Of a DNA stretch of 64,000 nt, positions 56,106 through 64,000 are shown one piece after another; the first letter of the stretch is position 1, and every line of letters begins with the position of its first letter. The notes under the pieces were generated by a model. That model was not told the DNA's origin and did no database searches. It saw only the letters and a program-made list of their open reading frames with translations. Location of the stretch: positions 1 to 64,000 of the forward strand of contig DASRDP010000058.1 in NCBI GenBank assembly GCA_035652535.1, given 5' to 3'. The DNA comes from Chloroflexota bacterium (GTDB lineage Bacteria; Chloroflexota; UBA6077; SHYK01). Made by a program: the position numbers and the translations under genes.

Positions 56106-56775
56106 CGCCGGTTCCTGGTCGCCCGTTCCGCCGGGCGGCGCCCTGTACCACGCCATTCGTCGGACGGCGCAGGGCGTCGGGCTTTCGCTGGCGCGTCCCC
56201 ACGTTATCGGGGGTGATCGCGTGCCGCGCCGCGGCGGCGTCCTGATCGTCTCGAACCACGCCAGCATCGCCGACCCGCTGATCCTCGTGGCGGCCTCCCC
56301 CAGGCCCATCACCTTCATGGCGAAATCTGAGCTGTTTCGACGATGGTACGCGCGGCTTGCGGCGCGCCTGACCGGGGGCGCCTTCCCCGTGCGGCGCGGA
56401 CAGCATGATGTGCGCGCGATCCGGGCCGCGCTCGACCTGCTCCACCGCGGTCATGCCGTGGTCGTATTTCCCGAAGGCACCCGTCAGCCCGGCGGACTCG
56501 GTGAGGCGCATGTCGGCGTCAGCTACCTGGCCACGCGAGGCCGATGTCCTATTCTGCCGGTCGCCATCGTGGGAAGCGAACACGTCGCGGGCGTCGGAAG
56601 CCTGGTCCACCGGCCGCCGATTGAGGTTCGGTTCGGGGAGCCCTTCGCGCTTACAGCCGACGATGGAGACGCCGAGGCGCTGTCGCGACGCATTATGGAG
56701 CGCATCGCGGCCCTGCTCCCGCTGGATCGACGGGGCGTATATGGATCGAGTGGAGACATCGTCCATGCATCGTAG
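56098..56775 (+). CDS. plsC: 1-acyl-sn-glycerol-3-phosphate acyltransferase (PlsC family)
   Basis: A 225-residue membrane-associated acyltransferase of phospholipid synthesis. The HX4D motif is His54 to Asp59 (VSNHASIADP), followed by FMAKSELFRR, the FPVRRG block and VVFPEGTRQPGG with Glu126, then ILPVAIVGSE. GTG 56098 overlaps the fused gene by eight bases. The end overlaps the DUF512 gene by 11 bases. Its product is the substrate of CdsA encoded elsewhere in the window. Confidence 0.9.
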   Translation: MLDAGSWSPVPPGGALYHAIRRTAQGVGLSLARPHVIGGDRVPRRGGVLIVSNHASIADPLILVAASPRPITFMAKSELFRRWYARLAARLTGGAFPVRRGQHDVRAIRAALDLLHRGHAVVVFPEGTRQPGGLGEAHVGVSYLATRGRCPILPVAIVGSEHVAGVGSLVHRPPIEVRFGEPFALTADDGDAEALSRRIMERIAALLPLDRRGVYGSSGDIVHAS

Positions 56776-58210
56776 GGTGGCCAGCGCCGACGTCACCCAG
56801 CCCATCGGACCAAGACGCGCACGCCTCCCCCACGGCGACGTCATCCGCGTGCTCCTCGATGGACCCGCTGCGGTTGCTGGCCTGCGGGCGGGCGATCGAG
56901 TCCTCGCGGTCAACGGGCTCGTTCCTCGCGATATCATCGACGTTCGCCTTGACGCCACGTCCGAGCACGTCGAGCTCGACGTCGAGCGGAACGGCGAACG
57001 GATCGTCATCGCGGTGGACAAGCGCGTGGACGAAGATCTCGGAGTCGAGTTCGCCAGCGCGGCTTTCGACCGAATGAAGACCTGCAACAACCGCTGCGCC
57101 TTCTGCTTCATTGGAGGGTTGCCGCCGGGTCTTCGCAGAAGCCTCTACATCAAAGACGATGATTTTCGCTATTCGTTCCTCTACGGGAACTTCACGACGC
57201 TGACCAATCTCTCAGAGCACGAGTGGCAGCGCATCATCTTCCAGCGGCTGAGCCCGCTCCGCGTATCGGTCCACGCCACAGATCTCGACCTCCGCCGTGA
57301 GATCCTCGGAAACCCACACGCCCCGGACATACTGGCGCAGATCGATGAGCTGGCCCCCCACGACATTCGGATCCATGCGCAGATCGTTTTGATGCCGGAC
57401 AAGAACGACGGCGAGCACCTCCAGCGAACCATCAGCGACCTGATGGCTCGGTACCCGACCGTCGAGAGTGCAGCCGTGGTGCCTGTCGGTTTCACCACCC
57501 ATAACCAGCCTGCGACCATGCGCGCCGTCGAGGCATCCGACGCCGACTCCGCGATCCGAATCGTGGAATCGGCCCAACGTCGGTGTCGACGTGCCCTCGG
57601 CGTGGGCTTCGCGTATGCCAGCGATGAGCTGTACCTCCTCGCGGGCAGGCGCCTGCCGGCGCACCGCTCTTACGACGGGTATCCGCAATACCACAACGGC
57701 GTGGGATTGATTCAATCGTTCCGGACCGACTGGCGCCGCGTCGCCCGGAGGCGACCGGCATCCGTTGACCCGGCACGGAGCGTCGGGTGGGCGACCGGGC
57801 CGCTCCTCGCACCGATCCTCGAGGAGATGGCGGCGGACTTGGCTCCCGTGCGCGGCCTCCGCGTCGACGTCTTTCCGATATCCAGCTCGCTGTTCGGCGG
57901 GTCCGTGACGGTGGCGGGTCTGCTCTCCGGGGCTGACGTAGTCGCCCAGCTCGCGGCGCGGCCATTCGATCGGCTCGTGCTCTCGCGCTCGATGTTCGAC
58001 GCCGCCGGCGAGCGCACCATCGATGGGTGGACCGCTCGGGACATCGGCGCGCGGATTGATCGCGAGGTCGTGGTGGCGAGCGGCGCGTCCGGTCTCCTCG
58101 AAGCGACGCTGGGCGCCCCGGCATCGGTTAGGATGCAGGTAACGAACCCTCGAGACGAGATCAACGCCGACGGCGTCGGCGACGGAGACGCGGTATGTGC
58201 GGCATCGTAG
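56765..58210 (+). CDS. DUF512 radical SAM protein with N-terminal PDZ-like domain
   Basis: A 481-residue protein of a conserved but uncharacterised radical SAM family. Residues 22-60 resemble a PDZ fold (GDVIRVLLDGPAAVAGLRAGD). The FeS cluster motif is Cys107-x3-Cys111-x2-Cys114 in MKTCNNRCAFCFIG, followed by LPPGLRRSLYIKDDDFRYSFL, NFTTLTNLSE and LSPLRVSVHATDLDLRREIL, all typical of DUF512. A C-terminal domain with VAGLLSGADVV follows. Often located near der or plsC in other bacteria; the reaction is unknown. ATG 56765 has GGAG nine bases upstream. Overlaps glmS by 16 bases. Confidence 0.88.
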   Translation: MHRRVASADVTQPIGPRRARLPHGDVIRVLLDGPAAVAGLRAGDRVLAVNGLVPRDIIDVRLDATSEHVELDVERNGERIVIAVDKRVDEDLGVEFASAAFDRMKTCNNRCAFCFIGGLPPGLRRSLYIKDDDFRYSFLYGNFTTLTNLSEHEWQRIIFQRLSPLRVSVHATDLDLRREILGNPHAPDILAQIDELAPHDIRIHAQIVLMPDKNDGEHLQRTISDLMARYPTVESAAVVPVGFTTHNQPATMRAVEASDADSAIRIVESAQRRCRRALGVGFAYASDELYLLAGRRLPAHRSYDGYPQYHNGVGLIQSFRTDWRRVARRRPASVDPARSVGWATGPLLAPILEEMAADLAPVRGLRVDVFPISSSLFGGSVTVAGLLSGADVVAQLAARPFDRLVLSRSMFDAAGERTIDGWTARDIGARIDREVVVASGASGLLEATLGAPASVRMQVTNPRDEINADGVGDGDAVCAAS

Positions 58211-60054
58211 GCTACACTGGCGCCCACGACTCGGCGCGCCTGATCCTGGAAGCGCTCCGCCACCTGGAGTATCGCGGCTACGATTCCGCCGGCATCGCGG
58301 TGATCACGCCAGACGGTCGCCTGGAGATCCGCAAGGCCGTCGGAAAGCTGGAGCGCCTGGCATCAATGCTGAATGGCACGGCGCCACCAGGCTTTACTGG
58401 CATCGGCCACACGCGATGGGCCACGCACGGGCGCCCATCGGACGAGAACGCGCACCCGCACACGGATTGCAGCGGGCGGGTCTGTGTGGTCCACAATGGC
58501 GTGGTCGAGAACTATGAGGAGCTGCGCCACGAGCTTCAGGCCGCCGGCCACAGGCTTGCGTCAGAGACCGACACCGAGGTCATAGCCCACCTCATCGAGG
58601 ACGAGCTGGGCGGCGCGCGCGCGAGCGCGGGGTCCCGCGACGGCCACGAATCCGCGCTGTTGGAAGCGACGAGACGGGCCCTTGCCCGCGTGCGGGGGCT
58701 CTACGCTATAGCGGCCGCCTCGCTCGACGAGCCGGACCTCGTCGTCGGCGCACGCAATCGCGCGCCCCTCATCGTCGGGCTGAGCCCCGACGGGAACTTC
58801 GTCGCCTCGGACGTCCCGGCGGTGCTCGATTACACCCGCGACGTCCTGAGGCTCCGCGAGGGCGAGCTCGTCGCCGTGCGACCGGGCGCCGTCACCGTCA
58901 TCGATCGCCACGGAACGGTCGTGCTGCGCGAGCCCGAGTCGCTCACCCTCGATCGATCAGCGGCGGAGAAGGGCGGTTATCCCCACTTCTTTTTGAAGGA
59001 AGTGCACGAGCAGCCGGAGGCCATCGAGCGCACGCTCGCCGGGCGGCTCGACGGCGGACGGGTGCGCCTCCCGGAGATGGACGCCATCGACGCATCGCGC
59101 GTCCGACGCGTCATCCTCACTGGATGCGGCAGCGCCTATCACGCGTGCATGATGGCCCGCTACGCGTTCGAGCCGTGGCTGCGCATCCCCATCGACGTCG
59201 AGATCGCGTCGGAGCTCCGGTATCGCGATCCGACCATCGACGAGGACGTGCTCTGCATCGGGGTCAGCCAGAGCGGCGAGACGGCGGACACGCTGGCCGC
59301 GTTCGAGCTGGCCGGTGAGCGCGGGGCGCAGCGTATCGCCATCACGAATGTCGTCGGCAGCGCCATCACTACCCTCGCCGAGAGCGTCCTGTATCAGCAC
59401 TCGGGTCCCGAAGTCGCCGTCGTCGCGTCGAAGAGCGTCACCGGGCAGTTGGTGACCCTGTCGCTGCTCGGCACCTGTCTTGCGCATCGGTTGGGGCGCC
59501 TCTCCCCAGAGGATATGCGCGCCAACGTCGAGACGCTCGGCTCCTTGCCCGCGCTCGTGGAACGCGCACTCAGCACGGCGGCCGAGGCGTCACGAATCGC
59601 CGAGCAGCACGCAACGGTGGATAAGCTCCTGTTTCTCGGCCGAGGCGTTGGGTATCCGACCGCGCTAGAAGGAGCCCTGAAGCTCAAGGAGATCTCGTAC
59701 ATTCAGGCCGAGGGCTACCCGGCGGGCGAGCTGAAGCACGGGCCGTTGGCGCTCGTCGAGGCCGGATCGCTCGTGATGGTCCTGGCCACCCAGAGCGCGA
59801 CGCTGGAGAAGGTACTCAGCAACATCGAAGAAGTGCGCGCCCGGGGAGGCCACATTATCGCCATCGCGTCCGAGGGCGACGATCGCGTTGCGGCCCACGC
59901 CGACGAGCTGATCCACGTCCCCGCCACGCCAGAGCTGTTCTCTCCCGTCGTCAACGTCATTCCGATGCAGCTCTTCGCCTACTACGCTGCGATCGCGCGC
60001 GGCTGCGACGTGGACAAACCGCGGAACCTGGCCAAATCCGTCACGGTCGAATAG
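58195..60054 (+). CDS. glmS: Glutamine-fructose-6-phosphate aminotransferase (isomerizing)
   Basis: A 619-residue enzyme, first step of UDP-GlcNAc synthesis for the cell wall. Cys2 (MCGIVGYTG) is the glutaminase nucleophile; GHTRWATHGRPSDENAHPH and HNGVVENYEELR belong to that domain. Two SIS domains follow (GCGSAYHACMM, GVSQSGETADTLAA, and ALKLKEISYIQAEGYPAGELKHGP), and the C-terminus ends KPRNLAKSVTVE as in the family. The start lies inside the preceding gene, so no glmS ribozyme can fit upstream. Confidence 0.97.
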   Translation: MCGIVGYTGAHDSARLILEALRHLEYRGYDSAGIAVITPDGRLEIRKAVGKLERLASMLNGTAPPGFTGIGHTRWATHGRPSDENAHPHTDCSGRVCVVHNGVVENYEELRHELQAAGHRLASETDTEVIAHLIEDELGGARASAGSRDGHESALLEATRRALARVRGLYAIAAASLDEPDLVVGARNRAPLIVGLSPDGNFVASDVPAVLDYTRDVLRLREGELVAVRPGAVTVIDRHGTVVLREPESLTLDRSAAEKGGYPHFFLKEVHEQPEAIERTLAGRLDGGRVRLPEMDAIDASRVRRVILTGCGSAYHACMMARYAFEPWLRIPIDVEIASELRYRDPTIDEDVLCIGVSQSGETADTLAAFELAGERGAQRIAITNVVGSAITTLAESVLYQHSGPEVAVVASKSVTGQLVTLSLLGTCLAHRLGRLSPEDMRANVETLGSLPALVERALSTAAEASRIAEQHATVDKLLFLGRGVGYPTALEGALKLKEISYIQAEGYPAGELKHGPLALVEAGSLVMVLATQSATLEKVLSNIEEVRARGGHIIAIASEGDDRVAAHADELIHVPATPELFSPVVNVIPMQLFAYYAAIARGCDVDKPRNLAKSVTVE

Positions 60055-60103
60055 CGATCGGTTCGATGGGCGCAACCAGGGTCGTGCGCCACAGGGCGAT
60101 GCA

Positions 60104-61336
60104 GTGACCGCGCCGCGTCAAGCCGATGCCGCCCAGTTGCGCGTGGCGCTCGTCGCGCCGTTTGGCCTACGGCCGAAGGGCACGACCGCCGCCCGCGTCA
60201 TGCCCATCGCGCGGGTTCTTGCGAGCGAAGGGGCCGCAGTCCGGGTAGTCATCCCGCCGTGGGATGACCCGGCGTCCGCGCGACAGCGCTGGCTGCTTGG
60301 CCTCGTGGACGTCGTCCACACGCGCGCGAGCACCCCGCCCCTGGGGCCGGCGGCCGTTGCGGCCCAGATCTTTCGGACCGTGCAGACCTGGCGTCCACAC
60401 GTGGTCCACGCTTTCAAACCGATCGGGTACAGCGGGCTCGCCTCGTGGCCGCTGGCTCGCATGATGGGATCGGACGGACGCCGGCGCAGGCCGCTCGTCA
60501 TCGTCGATGCTGACGACCTCGAAGGCCTCCGGGGCTGGGCTGGACGCGAACGCATGGGCCTGGCGGGCGCTCTCCGAGGAGCCCAGGAACGGTGGACGCT
60601 GCGGCGGGCCGACGGTGTTACGGTGGCGAGCCGGTGGCTGGAATCGTACGTGTCCGAGCTGGGCGTTTCACCGGAGCGCGTACGGTATCTCCCGAATGGG
60701 CAGGAAGTCGGCCCCGAACACTGCGAGGCTCGGGGGCGCGATGCGGCATCCCAATCGGCCCGGCAGCCGCGCCTTCTCTGGTACACCCGATTCACCGAGG
60801 CGGACCCCGAGCGCGCCGCACGGCTGGTCGCTCCACTCCTGGCGCACGGCGCTGCGCGCCTCACCGTCGTTGGGGAGGAGATCCACGACGGATCGCGCGA
60901 AGCGCTCCGGAGCGCCTGTGCGCGCCATGGCATCGACAATCGCATCGAATGGGCTGCGTACGACCCGGCGGTGCTCGGGGCGCTCCCCCGGGACCCATCG
61001 CCGCTCGTGGCGATTTACCCTCTGGACGACGACCTGGTCAACCGGGCTCGGTGCCCGTCGAAAATTCCCCAGCTCATGGCGCTCGGGATACCCGTCGTGG
61101 CCGAAGCGGTAGGCGAAGCCGTATCGTACCTCGCCGGTTTCGAGGAGCGCTGCCTCGCCGCGCCGGGCGACACGCAGGGCTTCCGTACGCGCGTCGACCG
61201 ACTGCTGAACGACGACGGTACGCGCCGCGCCGTCGCGACCGGGCTCCGCGCGGCCGCGGAGCGCTGGCGCTGGGACCGGACGGCGGCCGGATTGTTCGAG
61301 TGGTATCGCACCGCACTCGCCCGGGCGGGCCATTGA
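60104..61336 (+). CDS. GT4-like glycosyltransferase
   Basis: A 410-residue GT-B fold protein. The N-terminal domain has [26 protein letters not shown] (N-terminal Rossmann start), [15 protein letters not shown] and [14 protein letters not shown]; the C-terminal domain has [25 protein letters not shown] and [20 protein letters not shown] in the donor site. Probably sugar transfer to a lipid or polysaccharide; donor and acceptor unknown. GTG 60104 lies 49 bases after glmS. Ends in a TTGA overlap with the RNase HI gene. Confidence 0.82.
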   Translation: MTAPRQADAAQLRVALVAPFGLRPKGTTAARVMPIARVLASEGAAVRVVIPPWDDPASARQRWLLGLVDVVHTRASTPPLGPAAVAAQIFRTVQTWRPHVVHAFKPIGYSGLASWPLARMMGSDGRRRRPLVIVDADDLEGLRGWAGRERMGLAGALRGAQERWTLRRADGVTVASRWLESYVSELGVSPERVRYLPNGQEVGPEHCEARGRDAASQSARQPRLLWYTRFTEADPERAARLVAPLLAHGAARLTVVGEEIHDGSREALRSACARHGIDNRIEWAAYDPAVLGALPRDPSPLVAIYPLDDDLVNRARCPSKIPQLMALGIPVVAEAVGEAVSYLAGFEERCLAAPGDTQGFRTRVDRLLNDDGTRRAVATGLRAAAERWRWDRTAAGLFEWYRTALARAGH

Positions 61337-61905
61337 CTCGCCAGGTCCGCTCGGACGAACCGCCTGCCGGAACCCGCGACGCTTCCGTCGGCCCGTCGGG
61401 CGGAAGCCCCCGAAAGACGGTGGTGATCTACACGGACGGGGCCTGTCTCGGAAACCCCGGCCCGGGCGGCTACGGCGCGATTCTCCTCTTCGAACGCCAT
61501 CGAAAGGAGCTTTCCGGCGGCTTCAACCCGACCACGAACAATCGAATGGAGCTCCGAGCAGCGATTGTGGCCCTCGAGGCCCTGCGCGAGCCGTGTAACG
61601 TCGTCCTCCACAGCGATTCGGAATACGTGGTGAAGGCGATGACGCTGGGCTGGGCGGAGCGGTGGGAAGCTGCCGGGTGGCGACTGGCCTCGAGACAGCC
61701 CGCCGCAAACGTCGACCTATGGGAGCGCCTGCTCGCCCAGTGTCGGCGCCACCAGGTGACATTTCGGTGGGTCCAGGGGCACGCTGGCGACCCGGAGAAC
61801 GAACGCGCCGACCAGCTCGCCATGCGCGCGGCGCTCGGTCCAAGCCTACCCAGGGACGAGGGATACCAGCCTTCGCCGAGGCCGGGGCCCCGTCGGGGTC
61901 GGTAA
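61333..61905 (+). CDS. rnhA: Ribonuclease HI
   Basis: A 190-residue RNase HI. Catalytic acids are seen in [43 protein letters not shown] and the C-terminal [15 protein letters not shown], with the substrate-binding His in that last motif. About 30 residues of unconserved N-terminal extension precede the domain if TTG 61333 (overlapping the previous stop) is used; GTG starts just before the first motif are too late. The C-terminal tail is Pro/Arg-rich. With RNase HII at 53403 the organism has both types. Confidence 0.93.
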   Translation: MTRQVRSDEPPAGTRDASVGPSGGSPRKTVVIYTDGACLGNPGPGGYGAILLFERHRKELSGGFNPTTNNRMELRAAIVALEALREPCNVVLHSDSEYVVKAMTLGWAERWEAAGWRLASRQPAANVDLWERLLAQCRRHQVTFRWVQGHAGDPENERADQLAMRAALGPSLPRDEGYQPSPRPGPRRGR

Positions 61906-61911
61906 GGGGGC

Positions 61912-61928
61912 CGGCGGCCGGACCGCCG
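61912..61928. terminator. Candidate bidirectional terminator hairpin between rnhA and scpA
   Basis: CGGCGG (61912-61917) and CCGCCG (61923-61928) with a five-base loop, in the 28-base gap between convergent genes. No T run on either strand, so weak support. Confidence 0.3.
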
Positions 61929-61933
61929 CCGCT

Positions 61934-62659
61934 TCAAGCCAGCGCTTCCGACGCCTCGGCCGGCTGGACGATGACGATCCGGCCGAACAGCTCGTCCTGC
62001 ACCAGTGAGACACGGCCCTGGCGGGCAAGGGTGAGGCACGCCAGAAACGCCGCGACCCGCGCGTCGCGCGTGTCGCCGGCGATCTCGTGAAGCATCACCT
62101 CGCCACGCGCTTCCAGCTCCACGAGTATGCGGGCCGAGGTGTGCTCGACGGAGGCCCGCACGATCTTCGGAGCGATGGTGGGAACGCTCGCCGCGCGTTC
62201 GCGGCCGTCGAGCGCGAGGAAGACGGCGCGCAGGCGCATCGGGGCGATCGGCGCAAGCATGCGCGTGCTGGATTCCGCGTGCGCTCGGGCTGGGCCAATG
62301 TGCGACAGGGGCCCAAGTGCAAGACGCGACGCCAGCCAGCTCCGCCTGATGGGCAGCTCGGGAGGTGGGCCGGTCCAGGTCGACGTTTGCTCCAGCAGAG
62401 CCTCGTCGGAGTGGCCAACCAGGCGCCGTGATTTGAGGAGCGCGAGGCGCGCCGCGCTCTCCAGGACCCCGCACAGCTCCTCGAGTGACGGCTGGGATTC
62501 GCCGCGTCGGCCGAGCAGCCAGCGGACGAGGTCCCCCAGGCGCACGAGCGTGAAGTCCAGCCGACCGCGATCGAGCAGGTCCCGAATGCGTTGGAGGAAG
62601 CGGCTCGGCCCCGGCAACCAATGGCGGGCCCGTGCCTCTTCGATGCGAGTGACCGTCAA
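61934..62659 (-). CDS. scpA: Segregation and condensation protein A (ScpA)-like
   Basis: A 241-residue kleisin-type protein. Marks: FLQRIRDLLDRGRLDFTLVRLGDLVRWL near the N-terminus, a SMC-head-binding helical part LESAARLALLKSRRLV, and the C-terminal winged helix FLACLTLARQGRVSLVQDELFGRIVI. It is more diverged than most ScpA, notably in the first helix. It would bridge SMC heads in chromosome condensation together with ScpB; scpB is not next to it on the visible side. TTG 62659 is the family-length start. Confidence 0.8.
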   Translation of the reverse strand: MTVTRIEEARARHWLPGPSRFLQRIRDLLDRGRLDFTLVRLGDLVRWLLGRRGESQPSLEELCGVLESAARLALLKSRRLVGHSDEALLEQTSTWTGPPPELPIRRSWLASRLALGPLSHIGPARAHAESSTRMLAPIAPMRLRAVFLALDGRERAASVPTIAPKIVRASVEHTSARILVELEARGEVMLHEIAGDTRDARVAAFLACLTLARQGRVSLVQDELFGRIVIVQPAEASEALA

Positions 62660-63053
62660 ACGCGGCCTATCCCCACGCGACTGTCTCCACCCGGGGGCAG
62701 GTGGGCGAGCACACTCTTAGGTTGCCACAAGCGCAGGCGAGAAACGCGGCCGGCAGGCCTACAAAGCCATCACAGTCCGTTGCGCCAGGGCGCGCGAGGT
62801 GCCGCGCGGCGCGGAGCTGCGGGTGCCGGAGCGTGCGCGCGATTGCCGCTTCACCCGCGACTCGGCTCCGAGTCCCACCAGCAGGGGCGATCGACCTCGC
62901 CAGGGACTCCCGCAGTGTCCCACAGCGCTGACCACCGTCGAGTCGCGCGCCGTCACCGACGACGTCCGCGGCGTGCTCGTCGGCCGCCACCCCCGATCGA
63001 TTTTCGAGTACATTTGGACGACAAGAAAACCGTCGCTTTACGGGAGGAACGCG
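62660..63053. other. Intergenic region between divergent scpA and VOC gene
   Basis: No gene is supported in this 394-base stretch. Frames open on either strand lack ribosome-binding sites and family features. It holds a palindrome at 62859-62874 and a moderately AT-rich patch (about 62999-63040) just before the VOC gene, which probably includes that gene's promoter, though no clear -35/-10 pair is seen. Confidence 0.5.
62859..62874. repeat. 16-bp near-perfect palindrome, possible operator
   Basis: GACTCGG and CCGAGTC flank a central CT (GACTCGGCTCCGAGTC). The two-fold symmetry and its place upstream of 63054, in a divergent gap, suit a regulator site; this is inference. Confidence 0.4.
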
Positions 63054-63491
63054 ATGGCAGCGACAGCGGAAGTACCCCTCGCGGTCCAGGCGGGCGCGAT
63101 GGACGCCATGGAAGTCAAGCTCGACCACACGATCGTGCTCGCCCCGGATAAGCTCAGCTCAGCCCTCTTCCTGGGATACATTCTGGGCCGGCCCTACACC
63201 GGTATGTTCGCTCGGTTTGCCCCGGTCAAGCTGGATGACGAGCTCTGCCTCGACTACGCGGACGCGGAGAATGACGATTTTGAGCGCCGCACCTTCACCC
63301 TACTGGTGTCTGACGACGAATTTGACGGGATCCGCGGGCGCCTTGAAACCGAACGAGTTCCCTTCGGGAGTGAACTCGAGCAGATCGGCAACAAGCAGCT
63401 CAACAATCGGGGCGGAGGCCGGGGGCTGTTTTTCAAGGACCCTAATGGTCACATCTTCGAGATCACGACAGTCCCCTACCAGATGATCTAG
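63054..63491 (+). CDS. VOC-superfamily (glyoxalase/dioxygenase-fold) protein
   Basis: A 145-residue single VOC domain. It has VKLDHTIVLAPDKLSSALFL, FTLLVSDDEFDGIRGRL, a Gly-rich loop GGGRGLFFKDPNGH, and EITTVPY at the end, giving candidate metal ligands His (in KLDHT) and Glu (in FEITT). The enzyme activity is unknown. GGGAGGAAC stands seven bases before ATG 63054. Followed 14 bases later by a second VOC protein with which it may form a complex or operon. Confidence 0.8.
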   Translation: MAATAEVPLAVQAGAMDAMEVKLDHTIVLAPDKLSSALFLGYILGRPYTGMFARFAPVKLDDELCLDYADAENDDFERRTFTLLVSDDEFDGIRGRLETERVPFGSELEQIGNKQLNNRGGGRGLFFKDPNGHIFEITTVPYQMI

Positions 63492-63505
63492 CACAGGAGG
63501 ATAAG

Positions 63506-63931
63506 GTGAGCGTTCGCATGCATCACGCGCTCGTGCCCTCCAAGGACGCGGAGGCATCGGCCACATGGTTCGCCAAGGTGATGAACTTGCCCCGTGAAGG
63601 GACGAGCGTCCGGCTCAACGACGTCCAGGTGCTGGAGTTCGTGCCCCATGGCCGACACTCGGGCCAGGGCGGAGAGCGCCACTTCTGCTTCCGAGTGGGG
63701 GATCAGCAATTCGATCAGCTCTTGGAGCGCGTCCGCGCGGAGGGCATCACGATTCGGAGCGATCCCGGCGGCGCCATGCACCCCGGCGCAAACAAGACAA
63801 CCGGGCAGATCAACTACTATCACTACGGGCGCGGTTTCTACTTCACCAGTCCGGACGGTCACGGGTTCGAGGCCATCACCATGCCGTACGTCCGTGGCAA
63901 GGGCGGCCACCAGGGAGACCAGCAGGCCTAG
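63506..63931 (+). CDS. VOC-superfamily protein, second of a pair
   Basis: A 141-residue VOC-type domain. It has VRMHHALVPSKDAEASATWFAKVMNL at the start (His ligand candidate), HFCFRVGDQQFDQLLERVRAEGI (second His) and FYFTSPDGHGFEAITMPY (Glu ligand), so the His-His-Glu pattern of active VOC enzymes can be traced. Substrate unknown. GTG 63506 has AGGAGG (63495-63500) five bases upstream. Its stop overlaps that of a minus-strand frame. Confidence 0.8.
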   Translation: MSVRMHHALVPSKDAEASATWFAKVMNLPREGTSVRLNDVQVLEFVPHGRHSGQGGERHFCFRVGDQQFDQLLERVRAEGITIRSDPGGAMHPGANKTTGQINYYHYGRGFYFTSPDGHGFEAITMPYVRGKGGHQGDQQA

Positions 63932-64000
63932 ACCTGCACGCGATCCTCGCGCCGTAGCGTCAGGTCGACGCGGTTCAGCAGCTCGACGGCGAGGGGGCTG
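63928..64000 (-). CDS. C-terminal end of a minus-strand gene, cut by the window edge
   Basis: The last 23 codons of an open minus-strand frame, ending ELLNRVDLTLRREDRVQV before TAG (complement of 63928-63930). Almost every codon ends in G or C, as expected for coding sequence in this genome. The stop overlaps that of the convergent VOC gene. No function can be inferred. Confidence 0.4.
   Translation of the reverse strand, partial: SPLAVELLNRVDLTLRREDRVQV

Noticed and set aside
58100-58194. Possible glmS ribozyme before glmS
   Set aside because: The glmS start lies inside the upstream coding region, leaving no untranslated leader for the ribozyme.
61470-62621. Minus-strand open frame of 383 codons over rnhA and scpA
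   Set aside because: Overlaps two recognisable genes; its Arg/Ala/Pro-rich sequence has no family features.
62840-62880. tRNA-like 3-prime end (a hairpin followed by CCCACCA)
   Set aside because: No T-loop TTCRANNC, no acceptor or anticodon stem could be drawn; it is better described as a palindrome.

Overview
The window is about 64 kb of very GC-rich bacterial chromosome, densely coded, with GTG and TTG starts common and the few AT-rich spots mostly looking like -10 boxes (often the extended TGnTATAAT type). Gene content (HslVU, short EF-Ts, short IF-2, K+-independent H+-pyrophosphatase, an EF-G paralogue with a DAPGY switch, FmdB, DUF512 radical SAM protein, diacyl lipoprotein signals, no outer-membrane machinery) fits a Chloroflexota-like lineage best. 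That assignment is inference from gene content and order, not from a search. I see no CRISPR array, insertion sequence, rRNA or tRNA gene.

Region by region. 1-7.9 kb: exported and accessory genes (partial secreted protein, peptide-binding lipoprotein, DinB-like protein, S8 protease, YceI protein, VWA protein, GNAT). 8.0-18.6 kb: a catabolic island with a two-domain VOC/extradiol-type protein, a LigJ-like hydratase, a cytosolic Asp-box propeller, a 4,5-dihydroxyphthalate-decarboxylase-like protein, a large asparaginase-fold protein with a substituted active site, a TAXI-like binding protein without signal peptide, a cysteine hydrolase and an FAH-family protein. The content suggests aromatic (phthalate/protocatechuate-like) breakdown. 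18.6-21.1 kb, minus strand: glycosyltransferase, trmD (apparently starting at GTC), a helical unknown and a small zincin. 21.4-28.5 kb: GNAT, alaS, ruvX, mltG, hslV, hslU. 28.5-42.5 kb: the housekeeping series rpsB-tsf-pyrH-frr-uppS-cdsA-dxr-rseP, then nusA-ylxR-infB-rbfA-nrnA-truB-ribF-fmdB. A promoter followed by an intrinsic-terminator hairpin precedes nusA and looks like an attenuator. 42.5-47.9 kb: EF-G paralogue, rhomboid, yebC-ruvC-ruvA and a Cys-rich unknown. 48-50 kb, minus: AI-2E-type permease and galU. 50-60 kb: thiE, then hppA-rplS-rnhB-yraN-(pseudouridine synthase/CMP kinase fusion)-plsC-DUF512-glmS, in which every boundary from rplS to glmS overlaps. 60-64 kb: GT4 glycosyltransferase, RNase HI, ScpA (minus), two small VOC proteins and the end of a minus-strand gene.

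How the genes work together: the central part supplies translation (S2, EF-Ts, RRF, IF-2, RbfA, L19, TruB, TrmD), transcription control (NusA), isoprenoid and lipid precursors (Dxr, UppS, CdsA, PlsC), wall precursors and trimming (GlmS, MltG), recombination (RuvA, RuvC, RuvX) and proteolysis (HslVU, RseP, rhomboid). The flanks carry catabolic and exported accessory genes. Most interesting: the nusA leader, the GTC start of trmD, the RsuA/RluB-Cmk fusion, and the catabolic island with its altered asparaginase-fold protein.
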